From Lichina pygmaea (Eukaryota > Ascomycota > Lichinomycetes > Lichinales > Lichinaceae): DNA of 64,000 bases. Shown piece after piece: positions 37,686-50,000 of this stretch. A program made the translations under genes and the position numbers. Each line of letters begins with the position of its first letter. Within the stretch, counting starts at the first letter, position 1. Location: positions 1,302,001 through 1,366,000 of the forward strand of contig OY730169.1 in NCBI GenBank assembly GCA_963422465.1, read 5' to 3'. Below the pieces are notes generated by a model that did no database searches, was not told where the DNA came from, and saw nothing but the letters and a program-made list of their open reading frames with translations.

Positions 37686-40018
37686 ATGCCTGCCCCTCGG
37701 ATCATCGTCGTCGGAGGCGGCTGTAAGCACCCCGGTCTATTTCACGGCCACGTTGCTTCCAAGCCGAGCTGACCCGCCTTCCAGTGTCCGGCTTGAGCGC
37801 TGCGCATACCATCTACCTGTCCGGCGGTAATGTACTCGTTCTGGACAAGCAAGGTATGTTGCGTTGGCCCTGCCTCTCCGGCTCGTCGCTGACCACCGCG
37901 CCTAAGGTTTCTTCGGCGGCAACTCGACCAAGGCCACGTCCGGCATCAACGGAGCCCTGACCCGGACACAGGTCGATGCCAAGGTCCCCGACAGCGTCAA
38001 GCAGTTCTACGACGACACCCTCAAGTCCGCGCGCGACAAGGCACGACCGGACCTGATCAGGGTGCTCGCCTACAAGTCCGCCGCCGCCGTCGAGTGGCTG
38101 CAGGATGAGTTTGGCCTGGACCTGACGCTGATATCGCGGCTTGGGTATGGCGGCCGCAGCCTCTATCGCGTTGCAGGTGGCCGGGACTGACCGACTTCGA
38201 CCCAGCGGACACTCTCAGCCCCGGACCCATCGAGGCCACGACGCCAAGTTCCCCGGCATGGCCATTACCTACGCGTTGATGCAGCGGCTGGAGGAGCTTG
38301 CGGAGAAGGAGCCGCAGCGGGTGCAGATCATCAAGAAGGCCCGTGTCACGAACCTGAACAAGGATGGCAACAAGGTCACCGGTGTGGCGTACGAGTTTGG
38401 CGCCAAGCCTTGTACCGCGGACGGCCCCGTCATCCTGGCCACGGGCGGATACGCCGCCGACTTCACCGAGACGTCCCTGCTCCGGAAGTACAAGCCCGAG
38501 GTGTACGACCTGCCCAGCACCAACGGTGCCCACGCCACCGGCGACGGCCAGAAGATGATCATGGCCATCGGCGGCAACGGCATCGACATGGACAAGGTCC
38601 AGGTGCATCCGACCGGCCTCGTCGATCCCAAGGATCCGGGCTCGAAGTGGAAGTTCTTGGCCGCCGAGGGTGAGCGCCGGACCTCGCCCAGCCTCGCGTC
38701 GCTTTTTCCTGGCTGACCAGAACCCCCCCCCCCCCCCCCCCCCCCCCCGCAGCGCTGCGTGGCGAGGGCGGCATCCTGCTCAACGCGAGCGGCGACCGGT
38801 TCTGCGACGAGCTCGGCCACCGCGACTACGTGTCCGGGGAGATGTTCAAGAACAAGTTCCCGATCCGGCTCGTGCTGAACTCGAAGGCGTCCAAGGTGCT
38901 CGACTTCCACACCCGACACTACTCCGGCCGAGGTCTCATGAAGAAGATGACGGGGAGCGAGCTGGCCAGGGAGATTGGCTGCGGCGAACGGCACCTGCAG
39001 CGCACCTTCCAGCACTACAACGACGTCGCCGCCGGCAAGCAGAAGGACCCCTTCGGCAAGCGCTTCTTCCACAACCTGCCCCTGGACGTGAACGACGACT
39101 TCCACGTCGCGCTCATGCAGCCCGTGCTCCACTTCACCATGGGCGGCGTCGAGATCAACGACAGGTCCGAGGTGCTCAACACCGAGGGCAAGCCCTTCGA
39201 GGGCCTGTACGCCTGCGGCGAGCTCGCCGGTGGCGTGCACGGCGCCAACCGGCTCGGCGGCTCGTCGCTGCTCGGCTGCGTCGTGTACGGCCGAGTCGCG
39301 GGCGACACGGCCAGCCGGTACATGTTCCAGAAGGTGCTCGCGGGCGGCGTCTCGACGGCGGCGCAGCGGCTCGGTCAGATATCGCTGCACATCGACCCGT
39401 CTCAGCCGGGGAAGATCTCGGTCGAATGGGGCAACGCTGCAGGCTCGTCGTGCAGCGGCCGCAGCGGCGCCGCAACGGAGCAAGATCGCCAGAGCCAGAC
39501 GTCGACGAGCACCGTCGCCAAGGACCCGGCCTCGATGGACAGCGACGACCCGGGCAAGGTCTCGAAGCCGGCCGACCCCAAGCAGTTCCGTGTGCCCGAG
39601 ACGGAGTACTCGATGGACGAGGTGGCCAAGCACAACAAGAAGGACGATCTCTGGATCGTCGTCAAGGGCATCGTCATGGACGTCACCAACTGGCTCGACG
39701 ATCACCCCGGTGGACCGCAAGCTCTGATGAACTTTATGGGTCGGGACGCCACGGAGGGTGAGTTTTGCGTTTCCTCCATTCTTCCTTTCCCTCCCCCTCT
39801 TTTTTCTCTCTTTTCATTCTCCCCTCTACACTCATCACAACCCACAAGACCATGTTGAAGCCACCTTCTCCTTTCCTTCCTCTGATACATCCACTAACCC
39901 ATCCTCCCGACAAACAACAGAATTCGAAATGCTCCACGACGACGAAGTCATCCCAAAGTACGCCTCGAACATCGTCATCGGTCGCGTCAAGGGCCAGACT
40001 CCGTCATTGCAGTTATGA
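37686..40018 (+). CDS. Soluble fumarate reductase fused to a cytochrome b5 domain
   Basis: FAD enzyme reducing fumarate to succinate, which reoxidises reduced flavin when oxygen is short; cytosolic or mitochondrial Osm1/FRD type. Six exons: 37686-37722, 37785-37853, 37907-38144, 38206-38669, 38753-39757 and 39921-40018. Introns are 62, 53, 61, 83 and 163 bp; 636 residues. FAD motif VVGGGLSGLSAAHTIYLSGG lies at 8-27. Then come FFGGNSTKATSGINGA, QVHPTGLVDP, RFCDELGHRDYVS and GLYACGELAGGVHGANRLGG, all family hallmarks. After a Ser/Asp-rich linker the C-terminal ~85 residues are cytochrome b5, with both haem histidines (HPGG near 587, EMLHDDE after the last splice). This fusion is known in filamentous fungi. 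Intron 4 has a C26 run before its acceptor. Confidence 0.94.
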
Positions 40019-43000
40019 GAAGTGATGGCGTTAATCGTATGGCATTGTATCGTATCGCATTGCCTTGTCTTGTCTTATTCTTTGTGTGGCATTACCGCGC
40101 GGCATGACTGGGTGAGGGGGGTGAGAAGAGCATCCGGCAATGAGGGACGGGACGAAGGGGGTTTTTTTGGGTTCCAGTGCGTTTTCTCCTTCAGGTTCAT
40201 CCGTCTATTTCCTTGGGGTTTGCGAAGCTCTTAAGCATGTTCGTTTCTTCTCGTGCCTACCTTCCTTCTCCTACTTCTGTTCTTCCTTTGCACCTGCGAT
40301 GTGCCTTCGCATCTATCATCTTTCTTTGTGTCTCTCATGCCATTGTAAGGGTGTAAGGATATAAGGATGTAAGCACAGGAGCGCGTAAGTACGAAGCATT
40401 TCCTACGTACAGCAAACAGTCAAGTCGCCGTATCACCGGATCAGTTGTTGGATCAGATGGGCAGTTGCATCTGACAAAGTACTGTACTCAAGCCCGTTGT
40501 CCCTGTGGGTGGTTCTTGATCTACCTCCGTCAGGCCAACGCATCTCCTGATCCCGGCCACGTCGTCAGAGAAACAGCTCTACTGGACCCTCGTACTGTAC
40601 GTAGGAGAGGAGAGAGACAGGAAGACAGGAAGGACGCGCTTTCAGCAAGATCTACACTCAGCAATACCAGATGACCCAACGAGCACGGGCAGAAACCCAA
40701 AACAAAAGGTCACAACTGTAGCATCTGAGTCTAGTCTACAGAGCGTACTCGCCTCGCACACGATGAATATCTGGTCTACGGCGATGACGACGGAAGAGAG
40801 AAGAGAGAGAGAGAGAGGCCGGGGGGGGGGGGGGGGGGGGGGGGGTGGGGGGGGATAAGATGAAGTCTCTCACGTAGACTAGCGGCTTTGAAGACACCTA
40901 CTCGACCTTTTCTCTTTTTTGCTTGCTCTCTGAGGTATCCCTCCTCAGAGGTCTGTCTCGAGGTCTTGCTTCAATCACGTGTTCTCATCTAGGTTCTCCT
41001 TGGACTCAACCATGTCGGTAAGCTTTAGAAGGTGGTCTGGTCCGCTGGACAGATTTGAATATTGTTGGAGCTGGGAGGCAGGGAAGAGCCGTTATCAATT
41101 TCTCTAGGAAGAAGAACTCGCTATATACACGAATTCAACACCTGTTCGGTCCCTGCTCTGCAGCCCGCCGTAGTCCTTCCCGAGATTGGACCTCGGCAGT
41201 GTTGAAATCCCAACAAATATCAAACGGCGTGAGTCCTGAGAGAGGTGGGTGTAACATCCGAGCGAACGGAGAGGTATAAACTTGGCCCTGAAGTTAAGTC
41301 TTGAAGATTGAAGTCTCTAGCTTCAGAAGAGCTGTATTGAGAGCGGGGCTGGTGCACCCAGTATGCCTGGGTATTTTACAAGTAGTGTTGATCGTGATTG
41401 ATGGGTGGAGGTTGTACCGTACCGGTATGGCCCAGCGCAAAGTTGCGCATGTTGGCACAGGGTGTGGTGATGTCCTTGCTGAAAGTGTGGAGCGTCACGA
41501 TTCCTTTTTCTGCAATCGCCGGGTTGTGCTTTGATACTTTGATATCATCCTTGGCATATTCCCCAGGTGAATTCTCGAGTTTAGAGACGAGGTCTGTGTC
41601 CCAATGTAGAACTCGACAGCGGGCAGCGGGAAGGGGAGATGTGAGACGGCTAACTTAGTTCGGCACAGCTGGCTGATGGACAGAAGGAGACACACAACAA
41701 AAAGACTCGAGGAACCTGCCAGAATCAGCCTATTGATCATAGGCATGGAGATGCAGGGACAAAATACAAAGGTTGCACTCACTCGTGACGGGACACCTCT
41801 AGAGTTCAGACAGCTGCAACGGGGAAATTCAAGACCATCAATTAAACCTCCGCTCGTCGGCTTCCTCCTCTAGTTACTATATGAATCCGGCGGTGGTTCA
41901 AGCAAGACAGTGAGAAGCTCTTTTTTTCTCGGATTAGAACAGATGTTTTTCTCACGCCGAGTCGGCAACCCCCCCCCCCCCCCCCCCCCCCCCCCAACAT
42001 GAACTAAATGTGCCCCTTGAGCCCTGAGACCTATTGCTAGGGCTAGTCAGTCCTAGAAAGCACTGGATCATCCTGCGATGAAGAGTCTGCCCGCAATGTC
42101 ACTGGTGAGCTTCGGAAAGATATCGCGTCCCATGAGATTGATCTAGTAGCGGGGATTACTGCCTACCTTCCAGGTTTCCTGTCATAGCGAGAACAACAAA
42201 GTCAACGTATACAGTGATGATGATCCCCATCTATCTGAACCGCAACCCTCCAGACAGCTGAATCTTCTCCTCCTAGCGGGTCGTAGACTCTCCTGCGCCT
42301 CCGGCTTCACAGCCCTCGGACAGCTGTAGCCTTCTTCGGTGACTACCGCGGTGGGCTCTGCACCCAACCAGGTTAATTAGTGGGAAGAGTTGACACCGGA
42401 TGTAGTAGCTGGAGCTTACTTTGCTTCACAGTAAGCCTTGCATGGCGGAGGTGAGGGCTTGTGTCAAGTCCGATGATCGCCTTGATCTTCATGTTACAGC
42501 TGTCAGAGGTTCAGTACCGACTTTTTCAACCTCGCAAAGCTCCTTCTTCACCTTTGCTGCAAGCAGGGATCGAGGTGGTCTACTTACGTATCTTGTCAAT
42601 GAAGTGAGCTTGCCATACCCAGGGTCTGTCGGGGTATAGTTATATAGCCAGACTCCGGGATTGGATATACCGGTAGTTGTGATATATCCTCGATGTTCGA
42701 CTTTCAGTTGACTGAAAATACACCCTGGTGAGTTGTGAGGAGGAAGATTCTCTTCTTTGTTGCACTTTCAGCGATGGAAAGCTCTGTCTTTTCAAAAGGT
42801 GATTCATTGCAAAAACTGGGAGGCCAAGGGCGTAGATTATAGACTAATGGATCTCCACAGTTGTGTTAGGATGGCACTTGGCAGGTGCCAACAACTTGGG
42901 ACTATCTAGCAGATAGTTGTCAAGCTATCGGACTCTTTTGCAGGTGTAGAACAAGACTTCCATTCGCGCTTCCAACCCTCTAGTGGGATGTGAACCAACA

Positions 43001-43078
43001 CCTTGGGTTCTGGTGTTCGCTCTGAACATAGTAGTATACTATGTCTCGGTGCTGGAGCGCCGAACAAAGTGAGGTGTA
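40019..43078. other. Intergenic stretch with long G and C homopolymers
   Basis: 3' flank of fumarate reductase, then about 3 kb without a supportable gene. Contains a (GA)n plus 25-base G run (40,805-40,854, one T inside), a 27-base C run (41,969-41,995) and moderately AT-rich DNA from about 42,400 on. No protein family recognised on either strand. Confidence 0.6.
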
Positions 43079-43203
43079 CCCGTGCCGAGGAGGTACTCCC
43101 GTACGTATGTACGTATGTACCACCCACTCCCTAAACGAAGTAAAGGTGTCCCGACCGAGCTTGCGAGAGAGTGGGTGGTACGGGAGTACCTCCTCGGCAC
43201 GGG
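43079..43203. mobile_element. 125-bp MITE-like inverted-repeat element with TA target duplication
   Basis: Begins CCCGTGCCGAGGAGG and ends with the exact reverse complement, with TA on both outer sides (43,077-43,078 and 43,204-43,205). The right arm is 43,169-43,203 (35 bp). The left arm is the same except for a 16-bp (GTATGTAC)-type insert at 43,105-43,120. The centre is only about 40 bp. Size, termini and TA duplication fit a Tc1/mariner-type (Stowaway-like) MITE. Confidence 0.75.
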
Positions 43204-43219
43204 TACCCGTACATACGTA

Positions 43220-43949
43220 CCCGTGCCATGGGGGGGTATTACCCCCTGCCGTCCCTTCGATACGTCCGGGACACCCCTCCGCCAGGAGGGGTGTCGGACA
43301 GTTCAATGACTCGGACGCTTCAATGATCACTTTCTTGTCGGGATCAATTGCAATGTCTATAACTCCACAACGCAACGACTAAATAAAGATGTAAGTGGCT
43401 CATTTGATTGCCATACTTCTTTACTGTCATCTCTGAAGTTATAGACCTCTCTAGATTTTTGTGGTGTTGCTGAGAAGTCATAGTAGTTGTCAATTCCATA
43501 ATCTCTATAACTTTATAACCGGATAGACAAGTAGTCTTTTTTATGTGCCCATCTGATTCCCCTGCCCTTTTTCTATCGTCCCTGAAATTGTAGGCTCCTC
43601 CTGATGATGCTGTTGCTGGGTAGCTATTGTAGCCTGACTTGTCTAAGGAGTAGTCCTTCTTAATCCTCTCATGAGAGAGCTCGCTTCTCTCATATTAGTA
43701 AGCTTTTTCCACTCTCAAAGTCGCTGTACTGGGACATCAAATTCCCTGGCTAACTTTGGTACGGTGATAGTATTTTTACAGTCGGAGATGGAATCCACAC
43801 CTTCTGTGATGTGAGCCTCAGCTTCCTTGTAAAATTTGGCCATGTTGTGGTGGAGTTGTAGTGGTTTAAAATTGGTGACTGTCAACAGATTTACTAGCGA
43901 TCATTGAACCGTCCGAGTCATGGGGGGTAATACCCCCCCGCGGCACGGG
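43220..43949 (-). mobile_element. 730-bp Tc1/mariner-pogo deletion derivative
   Basis: Terminal inverted repeats start CCCGTGCC, with TA on both sides (43,218-43,219 and 43,950-43,951), then run GGGGGGGTATTACCCCC. Further in, both ends share ATGACTCGGACG.TTCAATGATC. At the left end ~57 bp (43,248-43,304) carrying its own hairpin separates the two blocks. On the minus strand an ATG at 43,843 opens a 42-codon frame, MAKFYKEAEAHI.. to KLAREFDVPVQRL, resembling the N-terminal psq helix-turn-helix of fungal Fot1/pogo transposases; a stop follows and no DDE catalytic region is present. So it is a non-autonomous remnant. Confidence 0.7.
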
Positions 43950-43951
43950 TA

Positions 43952-44540
43952 GATGGTAAACCATCATAGTAAAAACTCTACCGTACTCCCTGTCTTCGGG
44001 GAGCTGCAGTAAAACCACCTGCTAGCATCGTATCGGGCTGAAGGATAGAAATCTGCAAGTACGGAGTATACAGTGCTCGTACTGAAATGGTCAGTATGTA
44101 TGTACGTAAGTACATAGCATCAGGAAACATCTTGTAGATACTCACGCACTCAGTCGTGGTTGGATACATCAAAACCCATAAGTAAACCTACGTACGTATG
44201 TCCCAACCGCTTTAGTAAGCTTGCACACTTCTGTCCTCTAAACCTCGTACAAGACCCTTACGGTACGTACGTCCGTACGTACAGTAAGTACAGTAAGTAC
44301 AGCAAGACGGAACTGTACCAGACACCCGTGGGAGATTATTGAGGCTTGCGTCCACGAGCGAGCGAAGAGAAGAGGAAGTGTAGGGAATTGAAGCGGGCTG
44401 AGAAAAGAACGGATGTTGGTTGCCGAAAAAGGAAAGACGCTGGGGGGATCGAGAGTACGAGGGTACACACAGTCATGTGATGCGTCAGACCATCATGGCC
44501 ACAACCCGCAATCCTGTTAGGGAGGCCACCAAACGGCAAC
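43952..44540. promoter_or_regulatory. Upstream region of the casein kinase II alpha gene
   Basis: 589 bp between the inverted-repeat element and the CK2 start codon. Contains TACGTAC-rich stretches at about 44,095-44,115, 44,190-44,205 and 44,263-44,300 (the last about 250 bp upstream of the ATG). No TATA box seen. Confidence 0.4.
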
Positions 44541-45905
44541 ATGGCGCGGGTGTATGCCGACGTCAACCAGCACATGCCCAAGTCGTACTGGGACTACGAC
44601 AGTGTCAACATCTCATGGGGCGCTTTGGAAAACTATGAGGTGGTGCGGAAAATAGGTATGGCTGGGTTCGCAAGGGGCCCTTGGCGACGTGATTGGGTTT
44701 GGGGATTCGATACCGAAAGTCCTCTTGTACCGATTCATGGCTAACGTGTGCTTTGGGATAGGCCGGGGCAAGTACTCGGAAGTGTTCGAGGGCATCAACA
44801 TCGTCAACTACCAGAAATGCGTCGTCAAGGTGCTCAAGCCGGTCAAGAAGAAGAAGATCAAGCGCGAGATCAAGATCCTGCAGAATCTCTCCGGCGGGCC
44901 AAACATCATCGCGCTCTTGGATGTGGTCCGGGACGGTCAGGTAAACCATCCTCGACCAATGGCATATCCGAGACGTGGGCTGACCGCGCTGTCCCGCGCT
45001 GCAGAGCAAGACGCCGTCGCTGATCTTTGAATATGTGAACAACACGGACTTTCGAAGTCTCTATCCGAGGTTCTCGGACTACGACATACGCTTCTACATC
45101 TACGAGCTGCTCAAGGTGAGACTCTGCCGCGCCGGTGGCTACGCACGCCTCGCGGTATGCTGACCCGGTCCCCAGGCCCTGGATTTCTGCCACAGCAAGG
45201 GCATCATGCACAGAGACGTCAAACCACACAACGTCATGATCGATCACGAACGGAGAAAGGTGGGCATCATTGTCGCCGACGTCGGTCGCCGCTGCATCTC
45301 TGACGGCAATCATGTGCAGTTGCGCTTGATCGACTGGGGTCTGGCCGAGTTCTACCACCAGGGCACAGAATACAACGTGCGAGTCGCATCGCGCTACTTC
45401 AAGGGTCCGGAGCTTCTCGTGGACTACCAGCTGTACGACTACTCGCTGGATATGTGGTCTCTGGGAGCGATGTTCGCGTCGATGATTTTCCGGAAAGAGC
45501 CGTTCTTCCACGGCCAGAGCAACGCCGATCAGCTAGTCAAGATCGCCAGGGTGCTCGGCACCGATGGTCTCCAAGACTACGTGCGCGAGTACAAGATCAC
45601 GCTCGACCCGCAGTACGAAGACATCCTGGAACGCTATCCAAGGAGACAATGGACGGATTTCGTCAATGCCGACAATCAGCGGCTCGTCAGCTCAGAAGCG
45701 TTGAACTTTTTGAACGGTCTGCTGGTTTATGATCACAAGGTACGTCCGTCTTTTGGTGCGACCGATCGATCTCCGACTGGTGCCAGGTGGAGCTTGCAAG
45801 CTGACGTTCCTTCGTCAGAAACGATTGACGGCGAAGGAAGCAATGGCGCACCCGTACTTTGCGCCTATCCGGAATGTCGCGAATAGAAATCATGTCGCTC
45901 GCTGA
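44541..45905 (+). CDS. cka1: Casein kinase II catalytic subunit alpha
   Basis: Constitutively active Ser/Thr kinase of the CK2 holoenzyme, in nucleus and cytosol, phosphorylating acidic sites. Exons 44541-44655, 44762-44940, 45005-45115, 45176-45259, 45320-45739 and 45819-45905; introns 106, 64, 60, 60 and 79 bp; 331 residues. The N-terminus [19 protein letters not shown] is a CK2 hallmark. The Gly loop is [12 protein letters not shown], split by intron 1. [20 protein letters not shown] holds the ATP lysine and the basic cluster for regulatory-beta and substrate binding. HRDVKPHN is the catalytic loop, and DWG replaces DFG, as is normal for CK2. [11 protein letters not shown] is the activation segment, and the kinase ends [14 protein letters not shown]. 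Intron 4 has a GTGGGC donor. Length matches the family. Confidence 0.96.
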
Positions 45906-46943
45906 CGCGCTCGACGATCTCCCGCATCTTCTTGTCCCTAGATGCGGCCTGATCTTTTCCTGTACGGGAAGACCAGCACCTCAGACATCGTATGTCCGTC
46001 ATGCTCAACGTCAGAGTGTTCAGGTCCCCCTTGACGATGGCGCCAGCTGCGTCTCGATACATCAGCCCGGCCACAGGGCCACCAAACGAACCATTCGCCG
46101 ACGACAATACCATGAGCTGGCATCGGAGTTTCGTCGACTCTGCCGACCAGCATGACGCTGTACGGCCTGATGCCCGCGAGCGCCTATGCGATGATCCTGT
46201 CACCACTCCGTTTCTCGCTGTAACTCCCGTCGAACGAGCGTTTGGAGTCGTGGCTACAGAATACTTCAGACTTGGCAATACCGTAGGAGTGAACGATATG
46301 GACTTCTGAGCGCATAACGGCACATAATGCATATGGTTTCTCTTTTCCTCTACCATACAGACTGAACAAAGACCCCGAGCAAGTGACCTGAAATGTCAAC
46401 CATGACGTCTAGTTTCGGTCTAGCCGTTCGGATCGAGCCCGTTGCATTGGAGTGACTCGGTCGAGACGAGGAGGCGTTCTGTAGTGTAGCAGAGTGACTG
46501 GGAGGTCTACATTGGCGTACCGAGCATTTCTTCGACCAAGGACCGTGACTCATCCACAATACAAGTACCTACATGATTGGCACAGTGACTTTGACAATCA
46601 ACCTCAAAAGTTACGGCCGCGTAAGTTACAGAGCACAATTGGATCCTGTATTCCTGGCTCGTGCGGGGCAACATCTGATCTGCCTGTCTCGAATTCGAAT
46701 GTGACACACGTCCACAATACTACTTGTAGGAGGTTTCTGCAACGATACTGCATCATCTTACAGCATCTTACAGCATCCTCCCACGCCTCCCTCGCGTCCG
46801 AGGGCCAACTTCACCATACTCGCGAGGGCGCACTTTCTGCGCGCGTCCGCGTGTGGGATACTGCGGTCAGGCAGATTGAGGACCATGGCATCCAATCCGA
46901 GTCTAGGCAAGTCCAGTGGGCTTCATGTTCCCCGATCTTCGTC
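45906..46943. other. Intergenic region between CK2 alpha and valyl-tRNA synthetase
   Basis: About 1 kb. It holds the CK2 3' flank and the synthetase promoter. No coding signal of its own; the frame that runs into the synthetase from 46,494 has no ATG before 46,944. Confidence 0.55.
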
Positions 46944-47009
46944 ATGAGGGCGTTGCTAAGGGGTCGCTCTACAGCAGAACGAGAGGAGGCTAGCGAGGGC
47001 ATCAAGACG

Positions 47010-50000
47010 ATGTCATCATCCCACGATGATGCACAAGCAGCTGCCCAGAAGGGAACAAACGAAGCCGTATCAACATCCAACCCACCGAGCCAGAATGGCG
47101 CCAGCAATGTCACTGGAGCCAAGAAGGAGAAATCTGCCAAAGAGCGTATGTTGCCCATGTCCTGTCGGTGAAGGCCAATCTCACGCATACCGAGAGAGCT
47201 ACACAGTCGACAGAGAACAAAGGAAGGCCAAGAAAATGGAAAAGTTCGCAGAGAAGCAGTTGAACAGCGCCACTTCAGGCAGTGCCAATACGTCGTCCAA
47301 GAACAAGGAGAGGAAAGCGAAGCAGGCAGCGAAAGATGAGCCGCTTCCGCAATATGTCGAGGAGACACCATCGGGCGAGAAGAAAAGTTGGTTGATCAGC
47401 TGTCCGTTGAGGTGATGCTGTCAGTGCTAAGACTCTCCAGTCCTCAAACCCTTGGATGACCCAGTCAACAAAGCCTACAACCCTACGGTCGTGGAGTCTG
47501 CTTGGTACGCATGGTGGGAAAAAGAAGGATTTTTCATCCCCGAGTTTGGGCCGGACGACCAGGTCAAGGGAAAAGGCTACTTTGTCATCCCTGAACCTCC
47601 GCCTAATGTCACCGGTGCGCTCCATATGGGCCATGCTCTGACCAGCGCCATCCAGGATACCCTTATCCGATGGTACAACAAGCTCTTTAAAGTCCATCCA
47701 AGATCGCATGTGCTAAGGCCGCGGCAGGAATCGGATGCGCGGCCTCACGACCTTGTGGCTTCCGGGCTGCGATCATGCCGGCATAGCTACTCAGTCTGTT
47801 GTCGAGAACATGCTGAGAAGGCGAGAGGGCAAGTCAAGACATGATCTCGGACGAACACAGTTCAACGAACTGGTATGGAAGTGGAAGGACGAGTTAGTAC
47901 ATGTGCAAAGGCGTCGATTCAACCAGACATTGACGATGAGTAGATACCATTCCAAGATCAATGATGCGCACCGCAGCATGGGAGCCTCGTTCGACTGGAC
48001 ACGCGAGGCATTCACCATGGATCCCAACCTCACTGCCGCCGTCACGGAGACCTTCGTTCGACTCCACGACGAGGGTATCATCTACCGCGCGAATCGTCTG
48101 GTGAACTGGTGCACCAAGCTCAACACGGCGCTGTCGAATCTAGAGGTTGACAACAGAGACCTCGACGGAAGGACGCTCTTGGACGTCCCGGGATACGACA
48201 GGAAGGTAGAGTTTGGGGTCATTGTCCATTTCCAGTACGCGATAGACGGGTCGGACGACAAGATAGAGGTGGCTACCACCCGACCGGAGACGATGCTTGG
48301 TGACACCGGCATCGCCGTCCACCCTAAAGACGAGCGCTACAAGAGCCTCGTCGGCAGGAAAGCTCGACACCCCTTCGTAGACCGCCTGCTGCCCGTCGTC
48401 GCAGACGACTACGTCGATCCCGAGTTCGGGACGGGCGCCGTCAAGATCACACCGGCGCACGACCCGAACGACTTTACGCTCGGCACCCGCCACAAACTCG
48501 AGTTCGTCAACATTCTCAACGACGATGGCACGCTGAATGCGAATGCGGGAAAGTACGAGGGCACCAAGCGGTTCGACGCACGATACACCGTCGTGGAAGA
48601 GCTCAAGGAGAAGGGGCTCTATGTCAAGAAGGAGAACAACCCGATGAAAGTGCCGCTCTGCTCTCGCTCGAAGGACGTGATCGAGCCCATCATCAAACCG
48701 CAGTGGTGGATGAGAATGCGGGAGCTAGCCGACACGGCCATTGCCGCCGTGAGATGCGGGGACATTGTCATGAGGCCGGAGACGACGGAGAAGAGCTACT
48801 GTCGGTGGCTTGAAGACATCAACGATTGGTGCATTTCGAGACAGCTCTGGTGGGGTCATCAAGCCCCGGTCTACCTCGTTCGATTCGACGGTGAGCCCGC
48901 CGGGGCGGATCCCGAGGAGCACTGGGTGGCAGGACGGACTCGTGAAGAAGCGGAGAGCAAAGCCAGGGCCAAGTACGCGGACCGAAAGTTCACGCTGACA
49001 CGGGATGAGGACGTCCTGGACACGTGGTTCTCCTCGGCGCTATGGCCCTTCTCCACGCTCGGATGGCCCAACGAGACGGGAGACTACTCGAAGCTGTATC
49101 CGACCTCGGTGCTCGAGACGGGTTGGGACATCCTGTTCTTCTGGATCGCGCGGATGATCATGCTGGGGCTGAAGATGACGGGGACCGTACCCTTCCGCGA
49201 GGTCTACTGCCATCCGCTGATTCGAGATTCCGAGGGCCGAAAGATGTCCAAATCGCTCGGGAACGTCATCGACCCGAAGGACGTCATCGACGGTATCGCG
49301 CTGGCCGATCTACACGCCAAGCTCCTCACCGGCAATCTCGACCCGAAGGAGGTCGGCCACGCCACGAAATATCAAAAAACGGCGTTTCCGGATGGTATCC
49401 CCCAGTGCGGTGCTGACGCGCTACGGTTCTCTCTCGTCTCGTATACCTCTGGTGGTAAGCAAGGCCGGCAGCGTTCGAGCCGGTAGCTACCTCTTCGTAC
49501 TGACCGTTGTTGCAGGTGAGAACATCAACTTCGACATCAAGGTCATCCACGGGTACCGCAAATTCTGCAACAAGATCTACCAAGCCGCCAAGTACGTGCT
49601 GGGCAAGCTCAGCGACGACTTTGTGCCGTACGAGTCCTCCACGGCGGTGAAGCCGGCATCGCTGGCGGAGCGGTGGATTCTACACAAGCTCAGCGCGGCG
49701 GCCCGGGACATCAACCAAGCGTTGACGGAGCGCGAGTTTCAGCGGTCGACGTCCATCGTGTATCAGTTCTGGTACAACCATCTTTGCGATGTCTACATTG
49801 TAGGTGACCTGGGTGCTCTGTTACGCGAGATGGCACGCTGACCGACTTTGCTCCCAGGAGAATTCCAAATCGATTATCCAAGAGGGCACTCAGGAGCAGG
49901 CCAACTCGGCCAAGAACACCCTGTACACTGCCCTGGAAGGTGCCCTGGCGATGATTCATCCGTACATGCCGTTCATCACGGAGGAGCTGTGGCAGCGTCT

